Assembly (NCBI GenBank): GCA_963824985.1
Contig: CAWGRQ010000009.1
Span: 1-64,000 of the forward strand
Length of the DNA stretch: 64,000 nt
Direction: 5' to 3'
From: JAFNAG01 sp963824985
Lineage (GTDB): Bacteria > Acidobacteriota > UBA6911
The position numbers were made by a program, and so were the translations under genes. The notes under the pieces were generated by a model. The model searched no databases. It was not told where the DNA came from and saw only the letters and a list, made by a program, of their open reading frames with translations. How positions within the stretch are numbered: the stretch's first letter is position 1; the number at the start of each line of letters is the position of its first letter. Of the stretch, positions 1 through 8,085 are shown piece after piece.

Positions 1-162
1 TCGCACTGGTGACTGCGGGTCTTCATCTGCCCGCTCCAGGAGCACCGCAGGTGCGACGGTGCTCGCGCCAGAATGTGAATACATTTTTGCGCGAACCCTG
101 AGCGGGATTATGCCTGCAGGCATCAGCCCGGGGCTGCGACACACACCGGCTGGAGAGACAGT

Positions 163-1161
163 ATGATCATAGGATTGACGGGGACCAACGCTTCGGGGAA
201 GACCGAAGTATCCAATTATCTGATCCGCCGCGGATTCGAATATCATTCGCTTTCCGATGAAGTCCGGGAAGAGGCAAAAAAACGAGGCGGGGAGATCGAC
301 CGTGACCTGCTGATCGCGACCGGCAATGACCTGCGCAGCCGTCATGGCGCCGGCGTGCTAGCGGAGCGTGTTCTGCTGCGCCTGGGTCAGGATCGGAATC
401 ATGTCGTCGACTCCATCCGAAATCCTATGGAGGTGGAGGCATTGAGGCGGCGCAAGGATTTTGTCCTGTTGGCGATTGATGCCAGTCAGGAATTGCGCTT
501 CGAGCGCAGCCACCTTCGTGGCCGCGAAGGGGCCGCCCCGACTCTCGGAGAGTTCGTCAGGGAGGAAAACCGTGAACTGGAGAGCGAGAATCCCGCCAGC
601 CAGCAGCTGTTGGCCACCCGGCGTCTGGCCGATCGCGTAGTCCGGAATGACGGCTCACTGCAGGACCTGCATGATTTCCTGAACGAGCTTTTGCCTGGTC
701 TCATGATCACCTTCGATCGACCGGACTGGGACGAGTATTTCCTGAATATTGCCAGGGTGGTCGCCACGCGCAGCAACTGTATGAAACGGAAGGTGGCGGC
801 GATCATCGTGCGCGATCGACGCGTCATCGCCACGGGGTACAACGGCACTCCCAGAGGGGCTCGGAACTGCAACGAGGGGGGCTGCCCGCGCTGCAACAGC
901 CTGGCGCCCAGCGGAACCTCTCTGGAGGAATGCCTGTGCTGCCATGGGGAGGAAAATGCAATCACGCAGGCGGCATATCACGGCACAAGTTTGAAGGGAG
1001 CAACCCTTTACACCACCTTTGCCCCGTGCCTGTTGTGCACCAAGATGATCATCAACAGCGGCATCGTCGAGGTCGTGTTCAACCAGGATTACCCCTTGAA
1101 TGAACGAGCCATGAATCTCATGCGCGAGTGCAATATCAACTTGCGCCGGCAACGGGTATGA
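163..1161 (+). CDS. P-loop kinase domain fused to a dCMP deaminase-like domain
   Basis: 332 aa. Residues 1-180 form a P-loop nucleotide-binding domain resembling dephospho-CoA or nucleotide kinases, with Walker A GTNASGKT at residues 7-14. Residues 185-332 form a deoxycytidylate deaminase-like domain: the zinc and catalytic motif is H261-G-E263 with C289-x2-C292, preceded by a Cys-rich stretch (C236, C241, C244, C257, C259, C260) as in dCMP deaminases that bind a second metal. Known family role: deamination of dCMP to dUMP for thymidylate supply. The same P-loop plus deaminase order occurs in the antiphage nucleotide-depletion protein AvcD, which is longer. The start is supported by a purine-rich GGAGAGA a few bases upstream. 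The gene stands alone, with a palindromic repeat downstream. A housekeeping role is at least as likely as defence. Confidence 0.85.
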   Translation: MIIGLTGTNASGKTEVSNYLIRRGFEYHSLSDEVREEAKKRGGEIDRDLLIATGNDLRSRHGAGVLAERVLLRLGQDRNHVVDSIRNPMEVEALRRRKDFVLLAIDASQELRFERSHLRGREGAAPTLGEFVREENRELESENPASQQLLATRRLADRVVRNDGSLQDLHDFLNELLPGLMITFDRPDWDEYFLNIARVVATRSNCMKRKVAAIIVRDRRVIATGYNGTPRGARNCNEGGCPRCNSLAPSGTSLEECLCCHGEENAITQAAYHGTSLKGATLYTTFAPCLLCTKMIINSGIVEVVFNQDYPLNERAMNLMRECNINLRRQRV

Positions 1162-1199
1162 AAAGAGCGCGCATCTGTTTAGCCGATGCTGAACAGCAG

Positions 1200-1420
1200 A
1201 ACGCAAAGACGCAAGGACGCAAAGAGATTCCTTTCGGTTCGCGGGCATGGGCGGCCTTCGGCCGCATCCTTGGGCGAGCCGCGGGAGAAAGCGCAATCCT
1301 CCTGAGTAGCCGCTCTGCCCGCGCTTTCTCCCGCGGCTCGCCCAAGGATGCGCCAGCGCGAAGCGCTGCGCCCACGCCTGTTGCTCAGTGTCGATCCTTG
1401 CGTCCTTGCGTTTTGCTTCT
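1200..1420. repeat. Nested palindromic repeat, MITE-like
   Basis: A perfect 32-bp inverted repeat (1263-1294 against 1321-1352) encloses a 26-base loop. It sits inside a wider imperfect palindrome whose outer arms carry repeated ACGCAA/GACGCAAGG-type units (1202-1223 against 1393-1416). Open reading frames across it on both strands are artefacts of the symmetry. Similar CGCAAAGACGCAAGG-type arms are common in intergenic repeats of environmental bacteria. It lies between the deaminase fusion and the convergent end of the sigma operon, so it could also stop transcription. Confidence 0.8.
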
Positions 1421-1561
1421 TCATCCATTTGATTTGGCTAAACAATTACATGAGCGTGAGGGAAGTACCCCGGGTGCGGCTGGGATGAGGCGGATGCTGG
1501 GGAAGCATCCGCCCCAAACGGCATGGGTCCGGGAGGAGAATTCCGAATCCTGCCCACAACG

Positions 1562-2449
1562 CTATTCGCTATACTGCAGTGTTTTTTGCTTAAAAGCCTC
1601 CAGGGTCAACCGGCCGGCCTTGTAATCTGAGATCCACGATTTCTGCACTGAGATCACTTCCTGATCTGCTCCCCGGCCGCCTTCTTCCCAGTTAAATCGG
1701 CCGCTGAGATCGCCGGTCATGATCACCACATTGATGTATTCATTTGCCTTGACGGTGGTCAGGGAATCCCCGTGATTGGCAAGGGCCTCGATGAGGTAGA
1801 TCTTGATTTGCGCCAGGGCCTCCATGAATTTGGCCCGGTTGGCTTCGTTCTCCTCCCGGACCTTCTTGACCTTCTCCTGCGCCTCGGCAAGTTTTTTGCG
1901 CAACTCCTCCTGACTGACCTGAGGAGGAGTGGGCGGGGCCGGGGTGGCGGGGGGTGAGGGCGGCTTCGCTGCCTGAGGAGGCGCCGCGGGCGGGGCGATT
2001 CTCCTGGCTTCGGCACCGCGTCGATCCATCTGCTCGGCCAGGACTGCGATTTCCCGGCTTGCGGCCTCCAGCTGCCGGCGGGATTGCTCGCTCGCGAGCT
2101 CGAAGTCGGCCGCGGCCCTGACGTAGTTTCCAGATACGAGGCCCGGCAAGCGCAAACTCGAGGAAGAGATGACAAAGACGGCACCCTGCCCATACAGGTA
2201 GAAGGCGGACGGGCGCATCATGCTCTGGCCATAGCTGTAAACCAGGCGGCCTTCCGGCCTGGTACTCGCCGCAGCCGGTTTCTGTATTTCCTGAGCCACA
2301 AAGCTGAGCGTGGTGGCCAGGATCCCCTTCATGATTTCCAGTTCCTGTTGGGCTTTCCTTGCATCAAAAAGCTCGGTTTTGGCGGCTTGCGACCAGAGCA
2401 GCGATCCCAGGCAGAAAAATATGACGAGACTATATCCGTATTTTTTCAT
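1562..2449 (-). CDS. Secreted coiled-coil protein, third gene of an ECF sigma operon
   Basis: 295 aa of unknown function. A signal peptide is visible (MKKYGYSLVIFFCLGSLLWSQA). Then come about 120 residues of mixed composition, a Pro/Ala-rich linker around residues 160-185, and a charged helical segment of roughly residues 185-225 (SQEELRKKLAEAQEKVKKV) that looks like a coiled coil. The start codon overlaps the stop of the anti-sigma gene by four bases, so the two are translationally coupled. The context suggests an envelope protein controlled by, or feeding into, the sigma/anti-sigma pair; this is inference. Confidence 0.75.
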   Translation of the reverse strand: MKKYGYSLVIFFCLGSLLWSQAAKTELFDARKAQQELEIMKGILATTLSFVAQEIQKPAAASTRPEGRLVYSYGQSMMRPSAFYLYGQGAVFVISSSSLRLPGLVSGNYVRAAADFELASEQSRRQLEAASREIAVLAEQMDRRGAEARRIAPPAAPPQAAKPPSPPATPAPPTPPQVSQEELRKKLAEAQEKVKKVREENEANRAKFMEALAQIKIYLIEALANHGDSLTTVKANEYINVVIMTGDLSGRFNWEEGGRGADQEVISVQKSWISDYKAGRLTLEAFKQKTLQYSE

Positions 2450-3243
2450 TTTTGGTCTCCAGTTTGTCTGACTCTCAGTTCGACGACGTCCAGGAGCGTT
2501 TCCAGGATGGTGTCGGTTTGGCGTGATTTTTCTTCAAAATATCCGGCTATGCCGTCGACTCGTGTATTTACGGCTTCGAGAGCTTGTTCATGCTGCAGGG
2601 ACAGGGAACGATAAAGATCCGAGAGCGATTTCTGCGTCGTTCCCCTGATATCCTCCGCCGTAACTGCCACGCGGTCGTTGAAGCGTGATTCCAGGGCGGT
2701 CAGCGCCGCCACCAGTCGGGTCTGCTGCTGTTGAGACAGGTTGGCGCCCGAATTCGCGATTTCCGAACGAACCCTCTGAATCAAGGCGGCGTCGGCCTCG
2801 CGTTGTCTATCAGCCGCAGCCTGCAGGATGTCAGCTTTCAGGGCGGCGACATCCAGGGGTGGCTGCCGGGTCCAGCGAGCGAATCCGACGGTCCAGGCGC
2901 CCGAGTCGGCATGGACCTGGAATCCGGACAGGGCCAGGATGCCGGTCATCAGGATTAAGAGCGCAATACCTGAGGTTGCCACCTGCCAGCGGGGCAGCAG
3001 TTGCCGGAAAAGCTGCCAGGGATTTTCGGCCGGTTCGGGCGGATAGATAAAAAAGTGTCTCGGGACGGCCTCGTCTTCCGCCGTCCTTAGCAGGAGCAGG
3101 GTTTCCGCATAGCGCTCATGTTCCATCCGGCAGGCCGGACAGGAGGCCATGTGCCGGCTCAACTTCTGCTGTTCATCTTCGGACAGGTCCCCGACAAAAG
3201 ATGCCGGAATCCGGTGACTTTGCTCGCTGCATTCTGAGATCAT
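2446..3243 (-). CDS. Zinc-finger anti-sigma factor, membrane-anchored
   Basis: 265 aa. The N-terminus carries the zinc-binding anti-sigma signature H31-x3-C35-x2-C38, the fold that clamps group 4 sigma factors. One hydrophobic segment near residues 86-110 (VATSGIALLILMTGILALSG) would place the remaining ~150 residues outside the membrane; that part is helical and coiled-coil-like. It lies 4 bp downstream of the ECF sigma gene and overlaps the next gene by 4 bp. Expected role: hold the sigma factor inactive at the membrane until an envelope signal arrives. The signal is unknown. Confidence 0.85.
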   Translation of the reverse strand: MISECSEQSHRIPASFVGDLSEDEQQKLSRHMASCPACRMEHERYAETLLLLRTAEDEAVPRHFFIYPPEPAENPWQLFRQLLPRWQVATSGIALLILMTGILALSGFQVHADSGAWTVGFARWTRQPPLDVAALKADILQAAADRQREADAALIQRVRSEIANSGANLSQQQQTRLVAALTALESRFNDRVAVTAEDIRGTTQKSLSDLYRSLSLQHEQALEAVNTRVDGIAGYFEEKSRQTDTILETLLDVVELRVRQTGDQK

Positions 3244-3247
3244 GCCA

Positions 3248-3913
3248 TTATCCTCCAGCTCTCCCGGTCCTGCCCAGCCGGTTTTTCAGCAGGTCCAGGC
3301 CGGCGTACAACCTTGACTTGACGGTGCTTAGCGGGACCTGGAGTAGTGCTGCCATCTCCTCGAAGGTCTGATCCTGATAGAACTTCAGTTCGACGACGGC
3401 TCTCTGGTCTGCAGGCAGGAATGCCAGAGCCTTCTGCACCCGTTGGCGAGTCTCCGCGCGCAGCAAATCCCCCTCCTGAGTCCCCGCCACCCGCAGTTGC
3501 TCCGGGGGCGCCGTTTCCGGCCCTCCATGCTCCAGGGGAATTTGAATTCCGGGCGGGCGTCGCCGGGAGCGCGAAATGCAATGGTTGATCGCGATCCGGA
3601 ACAACCAGGTTGAGAATTTGCAGTCCCCCCGGAATCTCCGGATGCTCTTGTAGGCGGCCAGGAAAACCTCCTGGGCGGCTTCGGCGGCCTCTTCCCGGTC
3701 GCACAGCATCCTTAAAGCAATGTTGAATATCGTTCTTTCCCATTTCAGCACCAGGCGGTTAAAGGCCAGGGTGTCTCCGCGCTGACTGGCCTGGACCCAT
3801 GAGGTTTCCTGTACCAGGTCGTGAGCATCGGGCATGGTTCCACCCGCGGCCCACACGGAGCTCAGTTGCTGGTGAAACTTTCCCATCTGTTCCTGCGTCT
3901 GTCCGCCTTCCAT
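3248..3913 (-). CDS. ECF (group 4) RNA polymerase sigma factor
   Basis: 221 aa with sigma region 2 (around FNRLVLKWERTIFNIALRML, then EEAAEAAQEVFLAAYKSI) and region 4 (ALAFLPADQRAVVELKFYQD, ending in the helix-turn-helix VPLSTVKSRLYAGLDLLKN). Regions 1 and 3 are absent, as expected for ECF sigmas. The true start may be the ATG about 26 codons in (near 3835), which begins closer to region 2. It heads an operon with the anti-sigma factor and a secreted protein, divergent from a CYTH gene. Autoregulation would be typical of such operons, but I could not identify a convincing ECF promoter. Confidence 0.9.
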   Translation of the reverse strand: MEGGQTQEQMGKFHQQLSSVWAAGGTMPDAHDLVQETSWVQASQRGDTLAFNRLVLKWERTIFNIALRMLCDREEAAEAAQEVFLAAYKSIRRFRGDCKFSTWLFRIAINHCISRSRRRPPGIQIPLEHGGPETAPPEQLRVAGTQEGDLLRAETRQRVQKALAFLPADQRAVVELKFYQDQTFEEMAALLQVPLSTVKSRLYAGLDLLKNRLGRTGRAGG

Positions 3914-3997
3914 CTACTAGCATTTGACATATGGGGGGGCTAAAAAGTCGAACTAATTTTTGCTTTGATGACCTGATCAAAGGATTTTCTCCTTGCA

Positions 3998-4612
3998 TTG
4001 GCGACCGGCGAGAAATTAGCTTTTAGATTTGGAGTTCCTGTGGCCGTTGAAACTGAAGTGAAAATACCGGTTCAAGATTGGGACGTATTCCTCCGGCGGT
4101 TGGCTCTGCTTCAGCCGCAAAAGGTGACGGAGCGGCATTTCGAGGACAATTACGTCCTGGATTTTTCGGAGCCTACCCTTCGTTCCCAGGCTTGCCTGTT
4201 GCGCGTGCGCAGGACGAATGACAAGGCAACCCTTACTTTTAAGGGCCCCCCGCGCGCGTCGCGGCTCTTCAAGAGCCGCGAGGAATTGGAAACCCGAATC
4301 GAAAACGCGGATACCATGCTGGCAATTCTCGAGCGTCTGGGTTTCCGGGTCTGGTTCCGGTACCAGAAATACCGGGAAGAATACGCAATTGCTCCGGAAG
4401 GGGAGGGCACGAGTCTTCAGCTGGCCTTGGACTGGACGCCGATCGGTGATTTTATTGAGCTGGAGGGGACGGAGGCGGACATTCTCGCGATCTCGGACCG
4501 GCTGGGAATTTCGGAATCACAGTTTCTGCGCGACAGCTATTATTCGCTGTACGCAAGCTATTGCCATCAGCGGGGAGATCTTCCCGGACACATGGTCTTC
4601 GAAGCGAAATGA
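3998..4612 (+). CDS. CYTH domain protein (class IV adenylate cyclase / triphosphatase-like)
   Basis: 204 aa. The CYTH ExExK signature is at residues 18-22 (ETEVK), followed by the alternating basic/acidic strands of the triphosphate tunnel (LLRVRRTN, ATLTFKGP, SREELETRI, YREEYA, DFIELEG). These enzymes act on nucleotide triphosphates, inorganic triphosphate or thiamine triphosphate; the exact substrate cannot be read from sequence. The listed start is TTG at 3998; a GTG at 4040 would still keep the motif. The stop overlaps the start of the membrane glycosyltransferase (ATGA), indicating an operon. Confidence 0.8.
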   Translation: MATGEKLAFRFGVPVAVETEVKIPVQDWDVFLRRLALLQPQKVTERHFEDNYVLDFSEPTLRSQACLLRVRRTNDKATLTFKGPPRASRLFKSREELETRIENADTMLAILERLGFRVWFRYQKYREEYAIAPEGEGTSLQLALDWTPIGDFIELEGTEADILAISDRLGISESQFLRDSYYSLYASYCHQRGDLPGHMVFEAK

Positions 4613-6288
4613 ATCCACTTATAAGCACACCCCCGGGTCGATGGGAAAAGCAGGCGCCCAAGATCGTGCTGCTTGCAGGCTTCCTGATCGGGGTCGTCAG
4701 TTTTTCCTACTATTTCCTGCACGGGCTTTCAATGGCACATTACGATGCCAAGGCGCACCTGCTCGTGGCTCGTCGCATGGTGGACTCGACGACGCCCGGA
4801 TACGCGCAGATGGGAGCCCACTGGTTGCCGTTGATCCACCTGCTCTATCTCCCCTTCGTATTAATGGATTCCCAGTATCGATCGGCGTTGATTCCCAGTC
4901 TGTTGTCGGTCTGCGCGTTCGCGCTTTCAGGATGGCTCGTATACAGGATCGCCGCGCGCCTCACCGGTTCTGTGGCGGCCGGTTTGTTTGCCGCCTCCGT
5001 TCTGCTGGCGAACGCCAACCTGCAGTTCCTGCAGAGTGCGCCGCTGACGGAACCCGTGTATATGGTGCTGTCATTGTTGGCTCTGGATTCCCTGTTGCGC
5101 TGGCGCGAAGGCGGCGGCACGTCCATTCCCCGGTTGCCGGCCCTCTGGGCCGCGCTGGGCGCCTTGTGCCGTTATGAGGGCTGGCTGTTCGTGGCCGGCG
5201 TCATTGGGCTCCTGGCTTACGATCTCTGGCGGGGGAACCTGCCGCGGAAGGCGGCCATCCGGGCAATGATGGCCTACTGTGGCATCTTTGCGGTTCCCGC
5301 GCTGGCCCACTTCGGGTATATCTACCTCCAGCTGGGGGACACCTTCTTCCAGCGGGTGGTTCGGGGCAACCCGGCCCCGTATGAAACCTTCCATCGTCCC
5401 CTGGCCTCCGTTCTCTATCACGTCTCGGAATTGGCCCAGGCTGCGGCCGTGATCCCGCTTTTGATCGGCCTCGCGGGAGTCGGTTACGCTTTTTCCCAAC
5501 GTGAACGATTGCGGGGCTGCCGGTACTATTTTCTCCTGTGGCTGCCGTCGGTGATGAATATTTTGGCTTTGTGGTGGGGGCTGATGTACCGCGTGCGCTA
5601 TTCGGCCCTGCTGATTCCGGCGATTGCCGTATTCGGCAGCCTTCTCGTTTCCCGGGACCGCCTGGCGCGCCGTGTCATCATTCTCAGCAGCCTGACGGTC
5701 TTCCTGCTCCCCTGGATCTCCTGGATTTTTCCGAAGCGGTGGGAATACCACCTCATGTATCCGGGGCCAGGCCTGCTCCTGCTCCCTGCGGCGGCACTGA
5801 TACTCGTGCTCGCGGGCCTGAGCCGTGAGCGGTTCCGGATGCCGCTGCTGATTCTGGCGGTGCTGAGCATGCAGATACCGGTCCTGGAAGGCGAATCCGG
5901 GCCGATGCTGTCGGAAGCCATGGAACATCAGTATATTGAGCCGGAGCGGCAGCAGATATTGAAATACCTGGCCGCCCGGTATGACGGCAGCCGCATCATG
6001 ATCGATGTCGGGCGTCTGGCGCCTCTGATGTACGATTCCGGCCTGCCTGTCGGGGAGTTTATATGTCATGATGGGGATGTTGTTGAATGGAAGCAAGCCA
6101 TATCGGCACCCCGCCGCTATGCAGGCTGGCTGTGCGCTGAAAAGGGGGATGAGGTGTGGACGCTGCTTGCGATTGACCCGCATTGGGCAGACGGGTATTC
6201 TCTTGCGGTATCAACCGATAATTATGTTTTGTATCATCTCGATTCCGGGGATCGGAGCCCGCAGTCTCCGATCGGACCAGTGAAGTGA
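4609..6288 (+). CDS. Polytopic membrane glycosyltransferase (ArnT/PMT-like, GT39/83 type)
   Basis: 559 aa with about 10-12 hydrophobic segments, starting with VLLAGFLIGVVSFSYYFL. The first periplasmic loop contains YDAKAHLLVARRMVD, with an Asp where GT-C fold enzymes place their catalytic acidic residue. Known family role: transfer of sugars from polyprenyl-phosphate donors to lipids or proteins on the outer face of the membrane. The ATG at 4609 overlaps the CYTH stop, so I prefer it to the upstream in-frame start at 4561. The downstream methyltransferase also overlaps. Substrate unknown. Confidence 0.75.
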   Translation: MNPLISTPPGRWEKQAPKIVLLAGFLIGVVSFSYYFLHGLSMAHYDAKAHLLVARRMVDSTTPGYAQMGAHWLPLIHLLYLPFVLMDSQYRSALIPSLLSVCAFALSGWLVYRIAARLTGSVAAGLFAASVLLANANLQFLQSAPLTEPVYMVLSLLALDSLLRWREGGGTSIPRLPALWAALGALCRYEGWLFVAGVIGLLAYDLWRGNLPRKAAIRAMMAYCGIFAVPALAHFGYIYLQLGDTFFQRVVRGNPAPYETFHRPLASVLYHVSELAQAAAVIPLLIGLAGVGYAFSQRERLRGCRYYFLLWLPSVMNILALWWGLMYRVRYSALLIPAIAVFGSLLVSRDRLARRVIILSSLTVFLLPWISWIFPKRWEYHLMYPGPGLLLLPAAALILVLAGLSRERFRMPLLILAVLSMQIPVLEGESGPMLSEAMEHQYIEPERQQILKYLAARYDGSRIMIDVGRLAPLMYDSGLPVGEFICHDGDVVEWKQAISAPRRYAGWLCAEKGDEVWTLLAIDPHWADGYSLAVSTDNYVLYHLDSGDRSPQSPIGPVK

Positions 6289-7028
6289 AAACCGAAAAAT
6301 CGGGCGCCAGCGCCCAACAGACATTCGATTTCTCTCCACCCCGGTCGCGACCGTTTCTGGCCAGCCTTCCGGGGAAGATCGATTCCTACGAGGAAGGTGT
6401 CGCGCGACTGTTTCAATGGCGCACGGGTCTGGACTATTATGCCACCATCGATCAGGTGGTGGATTTTATCGTCAATACCCGGCGCGCCAGGATTGTCGAT
6501 CTCCTGAGCGATACGGCGACGCTGGCGCTCCGCCTGGCCGGGCGGAAGGCTTTTGTGGGGAAGATCCACTCTTTCGACAGCAACATTACCCTGCTGGAGC
6601 GCGCGCGGCAGAGGGCCCGCCATTTGAACCTGGCCTCCGCCATCGAGTTTCAGCAGTTCGAAGAACCCGGATGGCCCCTTCAGGACGGATTTGCGGAAAT
6701 CGTGGTGTCGTTCTTCGATTTCCACCGGCAGCAATCGCAACGCTTTTTGCAGGAGGCCTTCCGGATCCTGGCGCGGGAGGGCTACCTCGTGCTCGGGGAG
6801 GTGATCGAGCCCGAGACCTTCGGGAATCGGCTGGGGTGGACCTGGAGAAAGCTGCATCTTAAATTCGTGCAACACAACCCCGACGAGGCGCGGGGCGTTT
6901 ATTATAATAGGGAAGAGATGATCCGGATGATTTTCGACGCCGGTTTCCGGCAGATCGTCATTCAGGGCCTGCGCAGCCCGTCCTCCCCCCATCAGGGGGT
7001 GTTCAGCCTGGTGGCGGCCACCAAATAG
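6285..7028 (+). CDS. Class I SAM-dependent methyltransferase-like protein
   Basis: 247 aa. The Rossmann pattern is recognisable: IVDLLSDTATLALRLAG in the motif I region, KIHSFDSNITLLERAR for the acidic ribose-binding strand, and EIVVSFFDFHR followed by ILAREGYLVLGEVIEP for motifs II-III. Motif I lacks the usual GxGxG glycines, so SAM binding is atypical or weak. It starts with GTG overlapping the stop of the glycosyltransferase (GTGA), and is therefore probably cotranscribed and coupled. Substrate unknown; polyisoprenoid, lipid or glycan methylation would fit the neighbours. Confidence 0.7.
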   Translation: MKTEKSGASAQQTFDFSPPRSRPFLASLPGKIDSYEEGVARLFQWRTGLDYYATIDQVVDFIVNTRRARIVDLLSDTATLALRLAGRKAFVGKIHSFDSNITLLERARQRARHLNLASAIEFQQFEEPGWPLQDGFAEIVVSFFDFHRQQSQRFLQEAFRILAREGYLVLGEVIEPETFGNRLGWTWRKLHLKFVQHNPDEARGVYYNREEMIRMIFDAGFRQIVIQGLRSPSSPHQGVFSLVAATK

Positions 7029-7118
7029 ATGGGGTCCGCGATTTTGTATGTGAAACGGTCAGGAGGGTCCGGCAGGCTTCGCCGCCGCGGAGGCTTCCTC
7101 ATTACTGGGATACATGTT

Positions 7119-8072
7119 ATGAAAAAAACGAAGTGCATCCTGCTTGCGCTTATCCTGTTTCTCGGCATCCCCGGGTTTGGCAAGACAATTCACATCAAGA
7201 AGGTCGGAGAGTATCCGAATTTTCTCGCCCTGAGTCCGGATGGGCAGTATGCCTATGTGACCTCTTACGGAACCGGGGAGCTGATCGAGGTTGATCTGAA
7301 GCTGCGGATGGTGAAACGAGCGGTTCCCATTGGCGTCGCCCCTCTTGGGGTCACGATTGCGGATGCCGGCAAAACCGCATACGTCGCCTGCCGGGATTCC
7401 GGGACCGTAGCGGTGGTGAACCTGGATACCTTCCGGGTCGAAGCGGACATCAAGGTGGGCGGCTCGCCGAATGCCGTGGCGGTCGACCCGAGGGGATACC
7501 GGGTATTTGTCACCAATTTCGGCCGTTCCAAGGAGGGGCAGCTACATATCATTGATACCCGGCAACGAGAGGTGTCTGCCACTATCAGGATGGGAATCTC
7601 TCCAATTGGAGTGGCGATTTCGCCGACGACCGAAATGGCTTATGTGGTGAATGGCGGATCCAATGAGGTCTGGGTGGTGGATCCCGGCCGGCAGATCGTC
7701 ACGAAAAAGATCGCGGTTGGAGATGCTCCCGACGGTATTGCGGCTACTCCCAACGGGGAACGCCTGTTTGTGTCCAATAGCCGTTCCAATGATCTTTCCG
7801 TGATCGACGCCAGGCTGGGGACGGTTCTATTGACCATCCCGGTGGGAAAAATGCCGTTTGGGGTGGCGGTCAGTCCGGATGGCAAGAGGGTGTTTGTTGT
7901 GAACACCCAATCCCGCAACGTCTCCATTCTGCCTGCCGATTTGAGCTCCCTCCAGGCCGCGACGTTCGGGGTGGAGAAGGGGCCGGTCGGGATTCAGGTG
8001 GCCCCCGACAACAAGACCGTGGTCGTGGTCAATGAGCAGAGCCACTCCGTCTCGGTGGCTGAAATTCAATAG
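7119..8072 (+). CDS. Secreted YVTN-family beta-propeller protein
   Basis: 317 aa with signal peptide MKKTKCILLALILFLGIPGFG. About seven ~40-residue blades follow, each with the YVTN-type pattern (YVTSYGTGELIEVD, YVACRDSGTVAVVN, VFVTNFGRS, YVVNGGSNEVWVVD, LFVSNSRSNDLSVID, VFVVNTQSRNVSIL). Such propellers are extracytoplasmic binding or scaffold proteins, with no catalytic residues expected. I chose the ATG at 7119 because it begins the signal sequence; the upstream in-frame codons from 7029 look non-coding. Confidence 0.85.
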   Translation: MKKTKCILLALILFLGIPGFGKTIHIKKVGEYPNFLALSPDGQYAYVTSYGTGELIEVDLKLRMVKRAVPIGVAPLGVTIADAGKTAYVACRDSGTVAVVNLDTFRVEADIKVGGSPNAVAVDPRGYRVFVTNFGRSKEGQLHIIDTRQREVSATIRMGISPIGVAISPTTEMAYVVNGGSNEVWVVDPGRQIVTKKIAVGDAPDGIAATPNGERLFVSNSRSNDLSVIDARLGTVLLTIPVGKMPFGVAVSPDGKRVFVVNTQSRNVSILPADLSSLQAATFGVEKGPVGIQVAPDNKTVVVVNEQSHSVSVAEIQ

Positions 8073-8085
8073 CCTCGGATCCTGG

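Noticed and set aside
655..1428. 257-codon minus-strand open frame across the deaminase and the palindrome
   Set aside because: It is antisense to a clear coding gene and runs through an inverted repeat; no motifs.
5071..6183. 370-codon minus-strand frame opposite the membrane glycosyltransferase
   Set aside because: Shadow of a hydrophobic gene: rich in R, Q, H and P with no domain.
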